DNA of 64,000 bases from Streptomyces sp. CA-210063 (GCF_024612015.1 NZ_CP102512.1:7006001-7070000), one strand, 5' to 3'. Counted from the stretch's first letter, positions 26,787-36,583 are shown. Program-made: numbers and translations. The notes: generated by a model not told the origin, from the letters alone.

Positions 26787-28652
26787 TCAGCCCCGGCGGA
26801 TCGTGATCGTCGTCCACGCGCCCACGTGTACGCGGTCCCCGTCCTGGAGGGGGACCGGCACGAAGGGCTGGATGGGGTCCTCGGAGCCGTTGACCGTGGT
26901 TCCGTTGGTGGAGTTCTGGTCGACGACCGCCCAGCTGCCGTCAGGCTGCTGCACCAGCACCGCGTGCTGGTGGGAGACGCCCGGGTCCTCCGGCGGCACC
27001 GAGAGATCGATGTCGGGGGTGTCGCCGGTGGAGTGGCGGCGCCGGCCGATGGTGATCTGGTTGCCGGTGAGGGTGCGCTGCTGCTCGGGGGAGTACGCGG
27101 GCAGGTTCAGGCCCGCGGCCTCGGGGCCCGAGCGCTGCATCATCGCCATGAAGTAGTCGCGGTCCGGGCCGATGGTCGCGCTCCAGGTCGTCGGCGCCTG
27201 CGGGTACGCGGGGCCGCCGGGCGGGGCCTGGGTGGCACCGGGCTGCGGGTAGCCGTAGCCACCGGGGCGAGCCCCCGCACCGCCGGGACCACCGGATCCA
27301 CCCGGACCCGTCGACGACGGTGGTGAGATCACCCAGTCGTCGTCGCCTCCGAAGGAGGGGCCGCCGCCGGACTGCGGACCACCGGGGCCACCAGGACCAC
27401 CCGGTCCACCGGGACCGCCTGGGCCTCCGTGCTGCGGCCGCCGGGTCTCCTGCGGGAACGCGGGCGGAGCGGGCGGCGCCGACTGCTGGAACGCCTGCGG
27501 CGCCCCACCGGCCCCCGGACCACCACCGGGCCCGTGAGCACCATGCCCCTGACCACCATGCCCCTGACCACCGGGACCTTGGCCGCCAGGACCACCGGGA
27601 CCACCAGGTCCCCCGGGCCCGCCGGGAAACCCGGGTCCGCCAGGCCCACCGGGCCCGCCCGGCGTAGGCCCGGGCGGCGGCGGAACCGGTCGTGAGGGAT
27701 CGCCGCCGAAGCCCGAAGGCCCGGGCCGCGAAGGATCGCCCCCGAAGCCCGAGGGGCCGGGCCGCGACGGATCCCCACCGAACGGGGACGGACCGGACTG
27801 ACCAGGCTGGCCGGGCTGACCAGGCTGGCCGGACTGACCCGGACCGGGCTGCCCGGGCTGGCCCGAAGGCCCGCCACCGAACCCGGAGGAACCCCCCGGC
27901 CCCGACGGCCCACCGGGACCACCAGGTCCACCCGGACGACCGGGCCCACCATGACCAGCGTTGCCCCCAGGCCCACCAGGCCCACCAGGCCCGCCGAAGC
28001 CACCGGGCCCACCGGACCCGCCGGGACCCCCGGGCCTACCCGGACCCGACGGATCCCCGCCGAACGGCGGCCCAGGCGGGATCGGCTCGGCGGGACGATT
28101 CATCTGCGAGGGGCGTGAGCTCTGGTAGTCGTACCCGTCACCGCCGCCGCCGAAGGACGGCGGAGGCGGCTGCTGGAAGCGGAGCGCCGGATTCCCACCG
28201 GGACCGGCACCCGGACCGGCACCGGGTCCGCCGGAGCCGGGTCCGCCGGGACCAGGCCCGCCGGGACCGGGCCCGCCCGGCCCCGCACCCGCCCCGGGCG
28301 CCGGAGGCCGTGGCGCGGCCGGCGTGTACGTCGTCGCCGTGTTGGTCAGGAAGTTCCACCGGCACTCCTCGCAGAAGGGCGCGCCGCCCTCACGGGGCGT
28401 GCGGCACTGCGGGCAGAGTTCCGACTGTGCGGCGAGGTGCGGGCGCCCACCGGGCGCACCGGGCCCACCAGGCCCCCCGGGGCCGCCCGCGCCCGGAGGC
28501 GGGGGAGGCGAGCCGGGCGGCGGGTATCCGTAACCGGCGCCAGGGGGCGGCGGTGGTGGAGGCGGCGGGGGCACGGCACCGGCCATACGGTGACCGCAGA
28601 CCTCGCACCAGTCGTCGGAACCCGACTGGTGTCCGTTCGGGCAGGTCGGCAT
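26787..28652 (-). CDS. FHA-domain protein with zinc ribbons and collagen-like Gly/Pro linker
   Basis: 621 residues. The N-terminus has a zinc-ribbon (MPTCPNGHQSGSDDWCEVCG) and a second Cys cluster (LCPQCRTP and FCEECRWNF). About 350 residues of Gly/Pro repeats (GGPGGPGG type) with QPGQPGQ blocks form the middle. A C-terminal FHA domain (about 535-621) has ITIGRRRHSTGDTPDIDL, VSHQHAVL and NSTNGTTVNG. FHA domains bind phosphothreonine, so this is the likely reader of a Thr kinase. It is the last gene of a seven-gene cluster that contains a PknG-type kinase and a PP2C phosphatase, and may play the GarA/OdhI-like role or scaffold the complex (inference). Confidence 0.9.
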   Translation of the reverse strand: MPTCPNGHQSGSDDWCEVCGHRMAGAVPPPPPPPPPPGAGYGYPPPGSPPPPPGAGGPGGPGGPGAPGGRPHLAAQSELCPQCRTPREGGAPFCEECRWNFLTNTATTYTPAAPRPPAPGAGAGPGGPGPGGPGPGGPGSGGPGAGPGAGPGGNPALRFQQPPPPSFGGGGDGYDYQSSRPSQMNRPAEPIPPGPPFGGDPSGPGRPGGPGGSGGPGGFGGPGGPGGPGGNAGHGGPGRPGGPGGPGGPSGPGGSSGFGGGPSGQPGQPGPGQSGQPGQPGQPGQSGPSPFGGDPSRPGPSGFGGDPSRPGPSGFGGDPSRPVPPPPGPTPGGPGGPGGPGFPGGPGGPGGPGGPGGQGPGGQGHGGQGHGAHGPGGGPGAGGAPQAFQQSAPPAPPAFPQETRRPQHGGPGGPGGPGGPGGPGGPQSGGGPSFGGDDDWVISPPSSTGPGGSGGPGGAGARPGGYGYPQPGATQAPPGGPAYPQAPTTWSATIGPDRDYFMAMMQRSGPEAAGLNLPAYSPEQQRTLTGNQITIGRRRHSTGDTPDIDLSVPPEDPGVSHQHAVLVQQPDGSWAVVDQNSTNGTTVNGSEDPIQPFVPVPLQDGDRVHVGAWTTITIRRG

Positions 28653-28778
28653 GTCGGCGCTTCCCCCTCTCCTTTCCGGCCTCTCGGCCGGGTCCCGCTG
28701 TCCGGATCCCCGGTGGGGGAGCCAGGTTCGCCGGCTTCGGTATGTCGTGATGGTGGTGCTGTGTCTCTGCTGCTGCTT

Positions 28779-30125
28779 CTACTTCTTTACACGAACAGTC
28801 TTTGTCGACCGAGTTTCGAGAGTCATCTCGTCGGCCTCCGTGACCTTCGCCTTCAGTCGCACAGTACCTGTCGCCGCGTCGACGACGTCCACCACCTTCG
28901 CAAGCAGTTTCGCAGTATCCGCGTTCCCCGACGCACTCGCGAGCTGAACGGCCCGTCCCAGCTTGGCCGTTGCTCCGTCGAAATCACCGGATTTACGGGC
29001 ATCGAGTCCCTGTTGGATGACTTGTGCCAGTTCGGCCTGGCCCGTGTAGTGCGCGACCTGGGGGTTGATCGACGTGGACGCGACCATGTCGTCGGTCCAC
29101 ACGGCCTTCACCAGCCCCTGGGCGCCGAGGTTCTGGGCCGTGCCGTCGGGCTGCGGGATGACCAACGAGACACGGGCGGCCAGCATCTCCTGGCCGAGGG
29201 TCGCGGCCGGGACCTCGACACACACGTGGTAGTCACGGGACTCGTCTCCCCACGAGCCGGTCGGGTAGTCGCCGGCGCGCGGCCCCGCCTCGCTGCGACG
29301 TTCGGTCAACTCCTCGACCGTGGGCGCCACTTGCTTCACGAACTTGATCTGCGTGCCGACCGGCGTCCACAGTCGCAGGGCGACGTCCGCGACCTCCTTG
29401 CCCATGGCCGCCTCCATCATCTGCGTGAAGTCGGCGGACAGGGCCGCCGGGTCGGCGACGATGTCGGCGGTGCCGAGCAGCGCGGACGCGATCCCGGTGA
29501 CCTCCTTGACCTCCCAGTCGGTCCCGACTCCACGCGCGTCACAGGTGAACCGTCCGGCACAGGCGTCCAGCGCGGCCTTCAGGTCCTCGGGCGACTCGTG
29601 TTCGTTGCGGCCGTCGGTGAGCAGGATGCCGTGGCGGATGGCGACATCGGCCGAGGCGAGCAGCCGGTCGGCGAGCTTCAGCCAGGTGCCGATCGCGGTG
29701 CCGCCGCCCGCGCTGAGCCTGCGCAGCGCCTGCTTGGCCTGGTCCCGGGTGGCGGAGTCGGCGACCGCGAGCCGCCCGCCACCGGGGTAGACCTCCCGGG
29801 CCACATGGGTGCCGTCGATCACCGCGAAGTGGACGCCGTCCCGCAGGGTGTCGATCGCGGCGGCCGTGGCGTCCCGGGCGTTGCGCATCTTGGTCGGCGG
29901 GTAGTCCATCGACCCCGAGCAGTCGACCATGATCGCCACGGCGGCGGACGGGCCCTGGCCGGGCGAGTAGAGGTGCGGCGCGGCGACCGCGCTGCCGATG
30001 GTGCCCCCGCCGGTCGCGCTGACCGTCACGATGGCGTTGACCTCGCGGCCGCCTTCCGGCAGGTACTCGTTCTGGTACACCTCGACCGAGAACTGCGGCA
30101 CGTTCGACTTCGAGAAATTGGCCAT
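28779..30125 (-). CDS. von Willebrand factor A domain protein
   Basis: 448 residues, ATG at 30125. The VWA domain has the MIDAS motif DCSGSMD at 68-74, a Thr in GGGTAIGTWL and the Asp in LLTDGRNEH. There is no signal peptide or membrane helix, so it should be cytoplasmic. A C-terminal helical region (QAELAQVIQQGLDARKSGDF) resembles a tetratricopeptide-like segment. VWA proteins bind partners through the metal ion. Its place between the PP2C phosphatase and the FHA protein suggests it helps assemble the signalling complex. Confidence 0.88.
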   Translation of the reverse strand: MANFSKSNVPQFSVEVYQNEYLPEGGREVNAIVTVSATGGGTIGSAVAAPHLYSPGQGPSAAVAIMVDCSGSMDYPPTKMRNARDATAAAIDTLRDGVHFAVIDGTHVAREVYPGGGRLAVADSATRDQAKQALRRLSAGGGTAIGTWLKLADRLLASADVAIRHGILLTDGRNEHESPEDLKAALDACAGRFTCDARGVGTDWEVKEVTGIASALLGTADIVADPAALSADFTQMMEAAMGKEVADVALRLWTPVGTQIKFVKQVAPTVEELTERRSEAGPRAGDYPTGSWGDESRDYHVCVEVPAATLGQEMLAARVSLVIPQPDGTAQNLGAQGLVKAVWTDDMVASTSINPQVAHYTGQAELAQVIQQGLDARKSGDFDGATAKLGRAVQLASASGNADTAKLLAKVVDVVDAATGTVRLKAKVTEADEMTLETRSTKTVRVKK

Positions 30126-30267
30126 GCCTACTCAGATCCCCCTAGCGGCCCCACAGCACGTGGGGTGATGACTGTGCGTGCCCGTGACCGGACCGGTCCC
30201 CTCCGGTCCGTCGGCCGTTCCCGTCCGGCCGCCGAGGCGCCCGCGAGCACCCCGCCCGCGAGCACCC

Positions 30268-31587
30268 TCAGGCCGATCCTGCCCCCTGAGGAGGGGCAGG
30301 GAACGGCAGGACGGCCACTGTTACGTTGTCGTGGCCCCCTCCGTCGAGCGCGCGGCCGACCAGAACCTGCGCGCAGTGCAGTGGTCGCCCGGCCGCGTCC
30401 AGGGGCACGGCCCCGGCCATCTCGTCGGCGGCCTCCGCGTAGTTCCACAGTCCGTCGGTGCACACCACCACCACACCCGGCCGGTCCGGCTTGAAGGAAG
30501 CGGTGTGCGGCTCCAGTTCGTACGCGTCCGCGCCGAGCCAGCCGGTGATCGCGTGGGCGCGCTCGTCGGCGTACGCCTCGGCCTCGTTCATCAGTCCCGC
30601 GGCTACCATCTGCGCCGCCCACGAGTCGTCCTCGGTGAGCCGGGCCGGGGGTGCGCTGCGGTCCACAGGGACCCAGTAGGCCCGGCTGTCGCCGACCCAG
30701 CCGACGACGAGCAGGCTCGGGGTGACGATCGAGCCGACGATGGTGCACGCCGGCGCGTTCTGGTGCGGGGCGTGCTCCTGCGCCGTCTCCGGCTCCTCCG
30801 CCAGGGCGTTGACGGCGTGGGAAGCGGCGACGATCGCGTCGTGCATGGCCTGCTGCGGGTGGGTGCCGCGCGGCAGGGAGTCCAGGAGCGTTCCGTTGGC
30901 GGCGCGGGCCGCGGCGAGCGAGGCGTCGTCGGGGCGGGTCGCGGAGGACACGCCGTCGCAGACGATCGCCACGACCGCGGGGGAGCCGTCGGGCAGCGCG
31001 GTCGAGGAGATCGCGAACGAGTCCTCGTTGCGGTGGTGGCGCAGGCCCCGGTCGCTGACCGCGGCGACCGCGCCCAACTCCAGTTCCATGTGGTCGCGTT
31101 CCCGCGGCTGGGCGTGCCCGCAGTTCTCGCAGTAGCCGTCCCGGTCGACATGGCCCGCGCGGCAGGCCACGCACACCTTCGTGCCGGCCGGCGGCGTGGC
31201 CAGGTCGGTGGTGCGCGGGTCCGGCGGCTGGGGCGCGGCCAGCGGGTACTCGTCGGGCTCGCGGGTCCGGTCGAATCGCACGCCTCGCCCCGGACCGGGC
31301 AGGTCGCCGCCGCCCGAGTCGGTGCCCTGGATGTCGGTGGGACGGACCACCGGCGGGGGCGTGTCGGAGCTGGGCTCGGAGGCGACGGGCCAGGCCACGG
31401 ACGCGGTCTCGTCGGGCGGGTCGCCCGCCGTCCCGTTCATCGTGATGGTCGGCTGGTCCGCCGCCGGCGGCGCGGGCAGCGCCGAGAGGTCATGGCCGCA
31501 CGCACCGCAGAAGCGGTCGTCCGATGCGAGGGGCCACTCGCAGATCGGGCACTTCGTCAGCGCGGTCGGCTGGGGCATCTGCGACAT
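30268..31587 (-). CDS. PP2C-family Ser/Thr protein phosphatase with zinc ribbons
   Basis: 439 residues. Two Cys4 ribbons precede the catalytic domain: CPICEWPLASDDRFCGACG near the start and CVACRAGHVDRDGYCENCG near 138-156. The PP2C metal-binding motifs follow: SDRGLRHHRNEDSF, IVCDGVSS, VGWVGDSRAYW, CTDGLWNY and GGHDNVTVAV. It should remove phosphate from Ser/Thr residues using Mn or Mg. It stands four bases after the PknG-like kinase gene, the normal arrangement of a cognate kinase-phosphatase pair. The substrates probably include the kinase itself and the FHA protein of this cluster. Confidence 0.93.
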   Translation of the reverse strand: MSQMPQPTALTKCPICEWPLASDDRFCGACGHDLSALPAPPAADQPTITMNGTAGDPPDETASVAWPVASEPSSDTPPPVVRPTDIQGTDSGGGDLPGPGRGVRFDRTREPDEYPLAAPQPPDPRTTDLATPPAGTKVCVACRAGHVDRDGYCENCGHAQPRERDHMELELGAVAAVSDRGLRHHRNEDSFAISSTALPDGSPAVVAIVCDGVSSATRPDDASLAAARAANGTLLDSLPRGTHPQQAMHDAIVAASHAVNALAEEPETAQEHAPHQNAPACTIVGSIVTPSLLVVGWVGDSRAYWVPVDRSAPPARLTEDDSWAAQMVAAGLMNEAEAYADERAHAITGWLGADAYELEPHTASFKPDRPGVVVVCTDGLWNYAEAADEMAGAVPLDAAGRPLHCAQVLVGRALDGGGHDNVTVAVLPFPAPPQGAGSA

Positions 31588-31590
31588 GAA

Positions 31591-34143
31591 CTACACCCAC
31601 GTCCGGGGGCGGTAACGGTTGGCACGTTCCACCAGGTCGATCCTCTCCTCGCCGCCTCGGGCGAGCCGGGCCAGTGTGCGGTACGACCGCTCCAGTCCGA
31701 AGCGGAGGCCGCGCTCGTCCAGCGCGCTGCCGAGCAGCACCCGCCCGCCGGCCGGGGGCGCGGCACCCTGGCCCCCGGAGAGTACCCAGTCCAGGGCGCA
31801 GCCAAGGACCTCTGTGGACAACTGCTCGCGGCGCACCGCGTCCAGACCGTACCCGTCGAGCGCCTCGACCTGCCCGGCGGCCGCGGTCAGGTCGTCCAGG
31901 AACGGCGCGTCCGGCACGGCACCGGGCGCGGCCTGCGTACGGTGTCTGAGCCGCGCCCGTACGGCGGCGACCCGGGCGGCGGTGTAGTGGATGGACGCCT
32001 CCGGTACGGACTCCAGGGTGCGCACGGCGTTCTGCCGGTCCCCGGCGGTCAGCCGCACCCGGGCGAGCCCGAACGCGGCGCTGACGAAGCTGGGGTCGGT
32101 CGTCCACACCAGGCGGTAGTACTCGGCGGCGTTGTCGAGCTGCCCGAGTACCTCGGCGCACAGGCCGAGGGCCAGCTTGGGGGCCGGCTCGCCCGGGAAG
32201 GCGTCGTAGATCGCGTCGAAGGACAGCGCGGCGTTCTCGTGGTCGCCGGTGGCGAGCGCGGCGACGCCCCGGTACCAGACGACCCGCCAGTCGTCGGGGT
32301 GGTCCCGCTCCAGGGCGTCCAGCGTGGCCAGGGCGATGGTGAACTCGCTCATCTCCAGCCGGGCCCGCAGCTCCCGCAGCCGCAGCTCCAGGGAGCCGCT
32401 GGGCGCCGCGTGCAGCGCCGTGATCAGCTCGGTGGGTGCGGAGGCGATGAGCCCCGCCAGGAACCCGGCGTTCGGATCCCCGGGGTCCACGCGTGGGACG
32501 GGCAGCGCCAGGGCCGCGGCGGCGGTGTCCAGCTCCTTGGTGAGCCTCGCGGGGGAGGGCGCACCGACGGTGAGCGGCGCGGGCGTGGCGGAAGGTGAAC
32601 CACCGTTCTTGACGGCCGCCTTGTCGCGGCGCGTCCCCAGCCGGGACACATCCCCGTCCAGCTCCGCGAACAACTCCGTGTCCGTGACCTTCACTTCGGG
32701 CCCGAAGATCGTCGACAGCGCGGGCCGCGCCCGGCCCGTCTGGAGGGAGACGACCTCCCGCAGCACACCCGTCAGCTGCTCCGACATCTCCTGCGCGGAG
32801 GCGAACCGGCGGGCCGGGTCGGGGTCGGTGGCACGTACCAGCAGGCGGTAGAAGGACTCGTACTGGCGGAAGACCTCGATGTTGTCGGGGTCGGGCAGGG
32901 AGTCCACGAAGACGTTCGTGTAGCCCTGGAAGTCGAAGGTGAGGACCGCGAGCGTACGGGCGACCGTGTACAGGTCGGAGGCCACCGACGGGCCGACGTC
33001 GGCGACTTCGGGGGCCTGGTAGCCGACCGTGCCGTAGATGGCCGACTCGTCGTCGTCCATCCTGCGCACCGCGCCCATGTCGATCAGCTTGAGCTGGTCC
33101 TCGGTCTGGATCGCGTTGTCGACCTTGAAGTCGCAGTACAGCAGGTTGCGGCTGTGGAGATGGCCGAGGGCCTCCAGGGCCTCGATGCCGTACGCGCACG
33201 CCTGCTCGACCGGCAGCGGATCGCGGCGGCCGTCCGTGGTGCGGCGGCCGTTGGCGATCTCCTTCAGCGACTTGCCGCCGACGTACTCCATGACGATGTA
33301 CCCGTCCAGCGAACCGGTGCGCTGGTCGAGGTGCTCGACGAAGTTGTAGATGCGGACGATGTTGGAGTGCTCGATCTCGGCGAGGAAGCGGCGCTCGGAG
33401 ATCGCGGCGGCCATCGCGTCCTGGTCGCCCGTGTCGAGGAGGCCCTTCAGCACGACCCAGCGGTCCGAGACCGCCCGGTCTATGGCCAGATAGATCCAGC
33501 CCAGGCCGCCGTGCGCGAGACAGCCCACGACCTCGTACTGGCCGCGCACGATGTCGCCCGAGTGCAGCTTCGGCACGAACGAGTACGGGTGGCCGCACTT
33601 GGTGCAGAAACCCTCCGTGCGCCCCGGCCGTTCACCGCGCGCCCGCCCGACCGGCGCCCCGCAGTCGGAGCGCGAGCAGAACCGCTTCCGCTCGGGCACC
33701 TCGGCGGTCTCCAGGACCATCGAGCGTGGGTCCGGGCGCGGCACGTCCGGCACCTGGACGAGACCGACGCCGAGCCGCGCCCGCCCCGAGGAGCCGGCGG
33801 TCTTGCCGGAGCTGCGCACCGACACCGAGCGGCCCGTCGACTTGCCCGACAGGGCGCGCGAGAGCCGGCCCGAGACCGAGCGCCGGGACTGCGAGGAGCG
33901 CGCGGACGCCCGCGAGGAGCGTGAACTGCTGGAACCGGAGCCGCGCGAGCCCCTGCCGCCCCCGGTGATGCCGGTGGGCGGGGAGGAGACCATGCCGCCG
34001 GCCGAGACGACCGGAGCCAGACCGCAGGTGTCGCAGTACAGCTCGCCGCCGCCCACGTCCTCGTACGATCCCGAGCAACCGGGCCGCTGGCACGACTGCT
34101 GCCGGCTCTCTTCGCCTGTCCGGCTTTCCTCCGTCTGACTCAC
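31591..34143 (-). CDS. pknG: PknG-like Ser/Thr protein kinase with zinc ribbon and TPR domain
   Basis: 850 residues from a GTG at 34143 that overlaps the upstream stop (GTGA), with GGAGG six bases away. The order is a Cys-rich N-terminus, a Ser/Arg-rich disordered segment, and a PknG-type ribbon (CSRSDCGAPVG and FCTKCGHPY). The kinase domain has the Gly loop CLAHGGLGWIYLAID, Lys in VVLKGLL, catalytic loop LLYCDFKVDN and metal loop LIDMGAVRR in place of DFG. A TPR region follows, with ALERDHPDDWRVVWYRGVAA. The HGGLGWIYLA loop and DFK/DMG variants are those of PknG, which phosphorylates FHA regulators (GarA/OdhI) to control glutamate metabolism in mycobacteria and corynebacteria. Confidence 0.93.
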   Translation of the reverse strand: MSQTEESRTGEESRQQSCQRPGCSGSYEDVGGGELYCDTCGLAPVVSAGGMVSSPPTGITGGGRGSRGSGSSSSRSSRASARSSQSRRSVSGRLSRALSGKSTGRSVSVRSSGKTAGSSGRARLGVGLVQVPDVPRPDPRSMVLETAEVPERKRFCSRSDCGAPVGRARGERPGRTEGFCTKCGHPYSFVPKLHSGDIVRGQYEVVGCLAHGGLGWIYLAIDRAVSDRWVVLKGLLDTGDQDAMAAAISERRFLAEIEHSNIVRIYNFVEHLDQRTGSLDGYIVMEYVGGKSLKEIANGRRTTDGRRDPLPVEQACAYGIEALEALGHLHSRNLLYCDFKVDNAIQTEDQLKLIDMGAVRRMDDDESAIYGTVGYQAPEVADVGPSVASDLYTVARTLAVLTFDFQGYTNVFVDSLPDPDNIEVFRQYESFYRLLVRATDPDPARRFASAQEMSEQLTGVLREVVSLQTGRARPALSTIFGPEVKVTDTELFAELDGDVSRLGTRRDKAAVKNGGSPSATPAPLTVGAPSPARLTKELDTAAAALALPVPRVDPGDPNAGFLAGLIASAPTELITALHAAPSGSLELRLRELRARLEMSEFTIALATLDALERDHPDDWRVVWYRGVAALATGDHENAALSFDAIYDAFPGEPAPKLALGLCAEVLGQLDNAAEYYRLVWTTDPSFVSAAFGLARVRLTAGDRQNAVRTLESVPEASIHYTAARVAAVRARLRHRTQAAPGAVPDAPFLDDLTAAAGQVEALDGYGLDAVRREQLSTEVLGCALDWVLSGGQGAAPPAGGRVLLGSALDERGLRFGLERSYRTLARLARGGEERIDLVERANRYRPRTWV

Positions 34144-35459
34144 GATTCCTCCTTCCTCCGGTCCTGGGGCACGCGCGGGACCGAGGTGCCCAGCAGTTCG
34201 GCCGCCGCGTGCTGGTAGCGCAGCACCGCCTGCTCCGCGACGCGCAGATCGCAGGGGGCGCTCCACAGCATGCGGCGCGCGGCGTCGTAGCGCTCGACCA
34301 GCAGCGAGTCCTCCGCGAAGCCGTGCCGGGCGACCTTCGCCTTGTACGCGTCGAGCCGGCCGCGCAGCTCCGCGCGGACCGCCAGCGGAGCCGTGACCGC
34401 CGTCAACGACTCGCGGGCGCGCAGCAGTTCGTCGTCGGCCTTCTGCTCCAGGGACTCCAGGAGCGGGGACAGCCGGTGCCACTGCGCGTGTCTGCGGTAC
34501 TCGGCCGCCATCGCCAGCTGCTCCTGGAGGACCGTCGGCGGGCCGCTCACCACGGGCACCTCGGTCGCCGCGATCTTCGCCAGCACCTCACCGCGCGCGC
34601 TGCGCGCCTCGGCGAGCGTGCGGTCGGCGCGGCTGAGCACGTCCCGCAGCTTCAGCAGCCGCGACTCCGCGTCCTGCCGGACCGTCAGCACGGCGTCGAT
34701 CTCCCGCCGTACGTCCTCCAGGGCGCGCGCCTCACGGTCGTACGTCGAGGTGTCCGGGCGGCCGCCGCCGGGCGCCGAACTGCCCGGCGCGGGGACCCAG
34801 AAGGCCAGCGGATCGGAGATGACCTGCTCGCGGAGCCTGGTCAGGGTGCGGGTGATGCGCTCCAGGTCGTCGCCGGCCGGGTGCTCGCCGGGGCGTACGC
34901 CGACGGAGTGCGCGAGCTGGCGGGTGCGCTGGAGCTCGGCGGACAGCAGATCGATCCTGGCGGGCAGCGCGGACCACACCGCGTCGGCGGCCACGACCAT
35001 GTCCAGCGAGGACGCGTACAGGTCGTTCATCCGGTCCACGAGGGTGACCAGCGAGAACTGCTCGCTGAGCCGGCTCGCGCCCTGCAGCGTCGGCGCGTTC
35101 GCCATCGCCGTGGCGCTGCCGGCGACCGTGACGGCCTCGCCGCGCAGCAGTTCGGTCAGCTCCACGAGGTCCTCACGGCTGGACCAGCGGCGCCGCGAAC
35201 GGATCTCGCGGGCGGAGTGCAGCGCGTCCGTGTACGCGTCGAAGTACGCCCACAGCAGCGTGATCGACGCGTCCGCGGTGGTCCAGCGCTCCTTGGTGAC
35301 GCCGGTCAGCTCGGCGCCTTCGAGCAGCCTGCGGCCCGCGTGGTCCTGCAGGGCGAGCAGCGAGGTCTCGATGGCCTCGTGCTCCGCGCCGAGCCGCGCG
35401 AGCGCACGGTCCACCTCGTCCCGGTCCATCACCGGCCCGGTGGATCCCGCGACGCCCAT
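34140..35459 (-). CDS. Coiled-coil protein of the PknG cluster, unknown function
   Basis: 439 residues, nearly all predicted helical and rich in Leu/Glu/Arg/Ala heptads: LARLGAEHEAIETSLLALQD, ALEDVRREIDAVLTVRQDAE and RTLAEARSARGEVLAKIAAT. It has no signal peptide, and one Pro/Gly break near 250 separates two helical halves. It lies between glnH and pknG and overlaps the pknG start, so equal amounts of both proteins are expected. It may link the membrane sensor to the kinase. No named domain was recognised. Confidence 0.75.
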   Translation of the reverse strand: MGVAGSTGPVMDRDEVDRALARLGAEHEAIETSLLALQDHAGRRLLEGAELTGVTKERWTTADASITLLWAYFDAYTDALHSAREIRSRRRWSSREDLVELTELLRGEAVTVAGSATAMANAPTLQGASRLSEQFSLVTLVDRMNDLYASSLDMVVAADAVWSALPARIDLLSAELQRTRQLAHSVGVRPGEHPAGDDLERITRTLTRLREQVISDPLAFWVPAPGSSAPGGGRPDTSTYDREARALEDVRREIDAVLTVRQDAESRLLKLRDVLSRADRTLAEARSARGEVLAKIAATEVPVVSGPPTVLQEQLAMAAEYRRHAQWHRLSPLLESLEQKADDELLRARESLTAVTAPLAVRAELRGRLDAYKAKVARHGFAEDSLLVERYDAARRMLWSAPCDLRVAEQAVLRYQHAAAELLGTSVPRVPQDRRKEES

Positions 35460-35513
35460 CGATCACCTCTCGCTGCTGTCGGTGTCGGTCATTGGATGTT
35501 CGGCCGGTCGCCT

Positions 35514-36548
35514 TCAGTCCCCGTACTGGGGCGCCGGCGGTCGGGAGTTCGTCGAGTCGGCGCCCAGCGTCGCGGACAGCCACCGGGTGTACGAGTCCTG
35601 CCAGCCGTCCTTGAGATAGTCCACCAGCACCTGGTTGACCCGGCGTACCAGATCCTTCGCGTCCAGGTTCATCGCCACGCCGTAGTACTCGGTGGTGAAC
35701 GGCTCGCCCTTCAACTCGACCGTCGGGTCCTGTGCCGCCTGGCTCGCGGCGAGCGCGCCGTCGGTCACCACCGCGTCGACCTCGCCCAGCTGGAGCCTTA
35801 CCAGGCAGTCGAGTTGGTTGGGCGGGTTGACGGAGGAGATGTCGGCGGAGGTGGGCAGCTTGCCGGACTGCTGGTCGGCGGTCAGGTTGTCCAGCGCGGT
35901 GGAACCGCTGGCCGAGCAGATCCGCTGGTCAGCCAGCGTCTTGTCGTAGCCCTCGATCGTCGAGGACTTGGGGGCCAGGACCTGCTGTCCGGTCTTGAAG
36001 TAGGGCTGGGAGAAGGCGACTTCCTTCATTCGCTCGCAACTGATCGTCATGGTGCGGACCACCATGTCGACCTGCCCCGATTGGATGGCGGGGATGCGCT
36101 GGTTCGTGGGAATCGCCCTGAAGCGCACCTTGTTCGGATCGCCGAGGATCTCCTCGGCGATGTGGTGCGCGATGTCGATGTCGAAACCTTCCAGCTCGGC
36201 GCCCGCGGTCGTGTTGTTCGGGTCGCGGTAGCCCCAGCGGTAGCTGTTCTGGTCGACGCCGATGGTGAGGTAGCCCTTCTCCTTGATCTTCGTGATCGTC
36301 GTACCCGACTCGTCGGAGGAGGGCCTGAGGCTCTGGTTCTGCGGATCGGCCATGGTGTCGCACTCGTCCGCCCGCGCCTGGGTGCCCCGGGCGACGCCCC
36401 GGCCTCCGGTGCCCGTGGTGCCGTCGCCGCGTGTCCCGCTCACCGGCAGCACCAGGGCGAAGACCACGGTCAGGGCGCAGAGGACCGCCATCGCGCCCAC
36501 GCCGCCCCAGCCCCGGAGGCCGGCCCGCAGGCGTCGTACCGCATGCAT
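35514..36548 (-). CDS. glnH: GlnH-like amino-acid-binding protein
   Basis: 344 residues from the ATG at 36548, preceded by GGAGGAG. One N-terminal hydrophobic helix (AMAVLCALTVVFALVLP) acts as signal anchor; no lipobox cysteine is obvious. The rest is a type-2 periplasmic binding fold: KIKEKGYLTIGVDQNSYRWG, GFDIDIAHHIAEEILGD, DMVVRTMTISCERMKEVAFS and DAVVTDGALAA. In M. tuberculosis GlnH binds Asp/Glu/Gln and signals through GlnX to PknG. The neighbours here are the same, and no ABC permease or ATPase is linked, so a sensor role is more likely than transport. Confidence 0.88.
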   Translation of the reverse strand: MHAVRRLRAGLRGWGGVGAMAVLCALTVVFALVLPVSGTRGDGTTGTGGRGVARGTQARADECDTMADPQNQSLRPSSDESGTTITKIKEKGYLTIGVDQNSYRWGYRDPNNTTAGAELEGFDIDIAHHIAEEILGDPNKVRFRAIPTNQRIPAIQSGQVDMVVRTMTISCERMKEVAFSQPYFKTGQQVLAPKSSTIEGYDKTLADQRICSASGSTALDNLTADQQSGKLPTSADISSVNPPNQLDCLVRLQLGEVDAVVTDGALAASQAAQDPTVELKGEPFTTEYYGVAMNLDAKDLVRRVNQVLVDYLKDGWQDSYTRWLSATLGADSTNSRPPAPQYGD

Positions 36549-36583
36549 CGCTCCTCCTTCCACCGTGTCTCCTTCCGCCGCCG

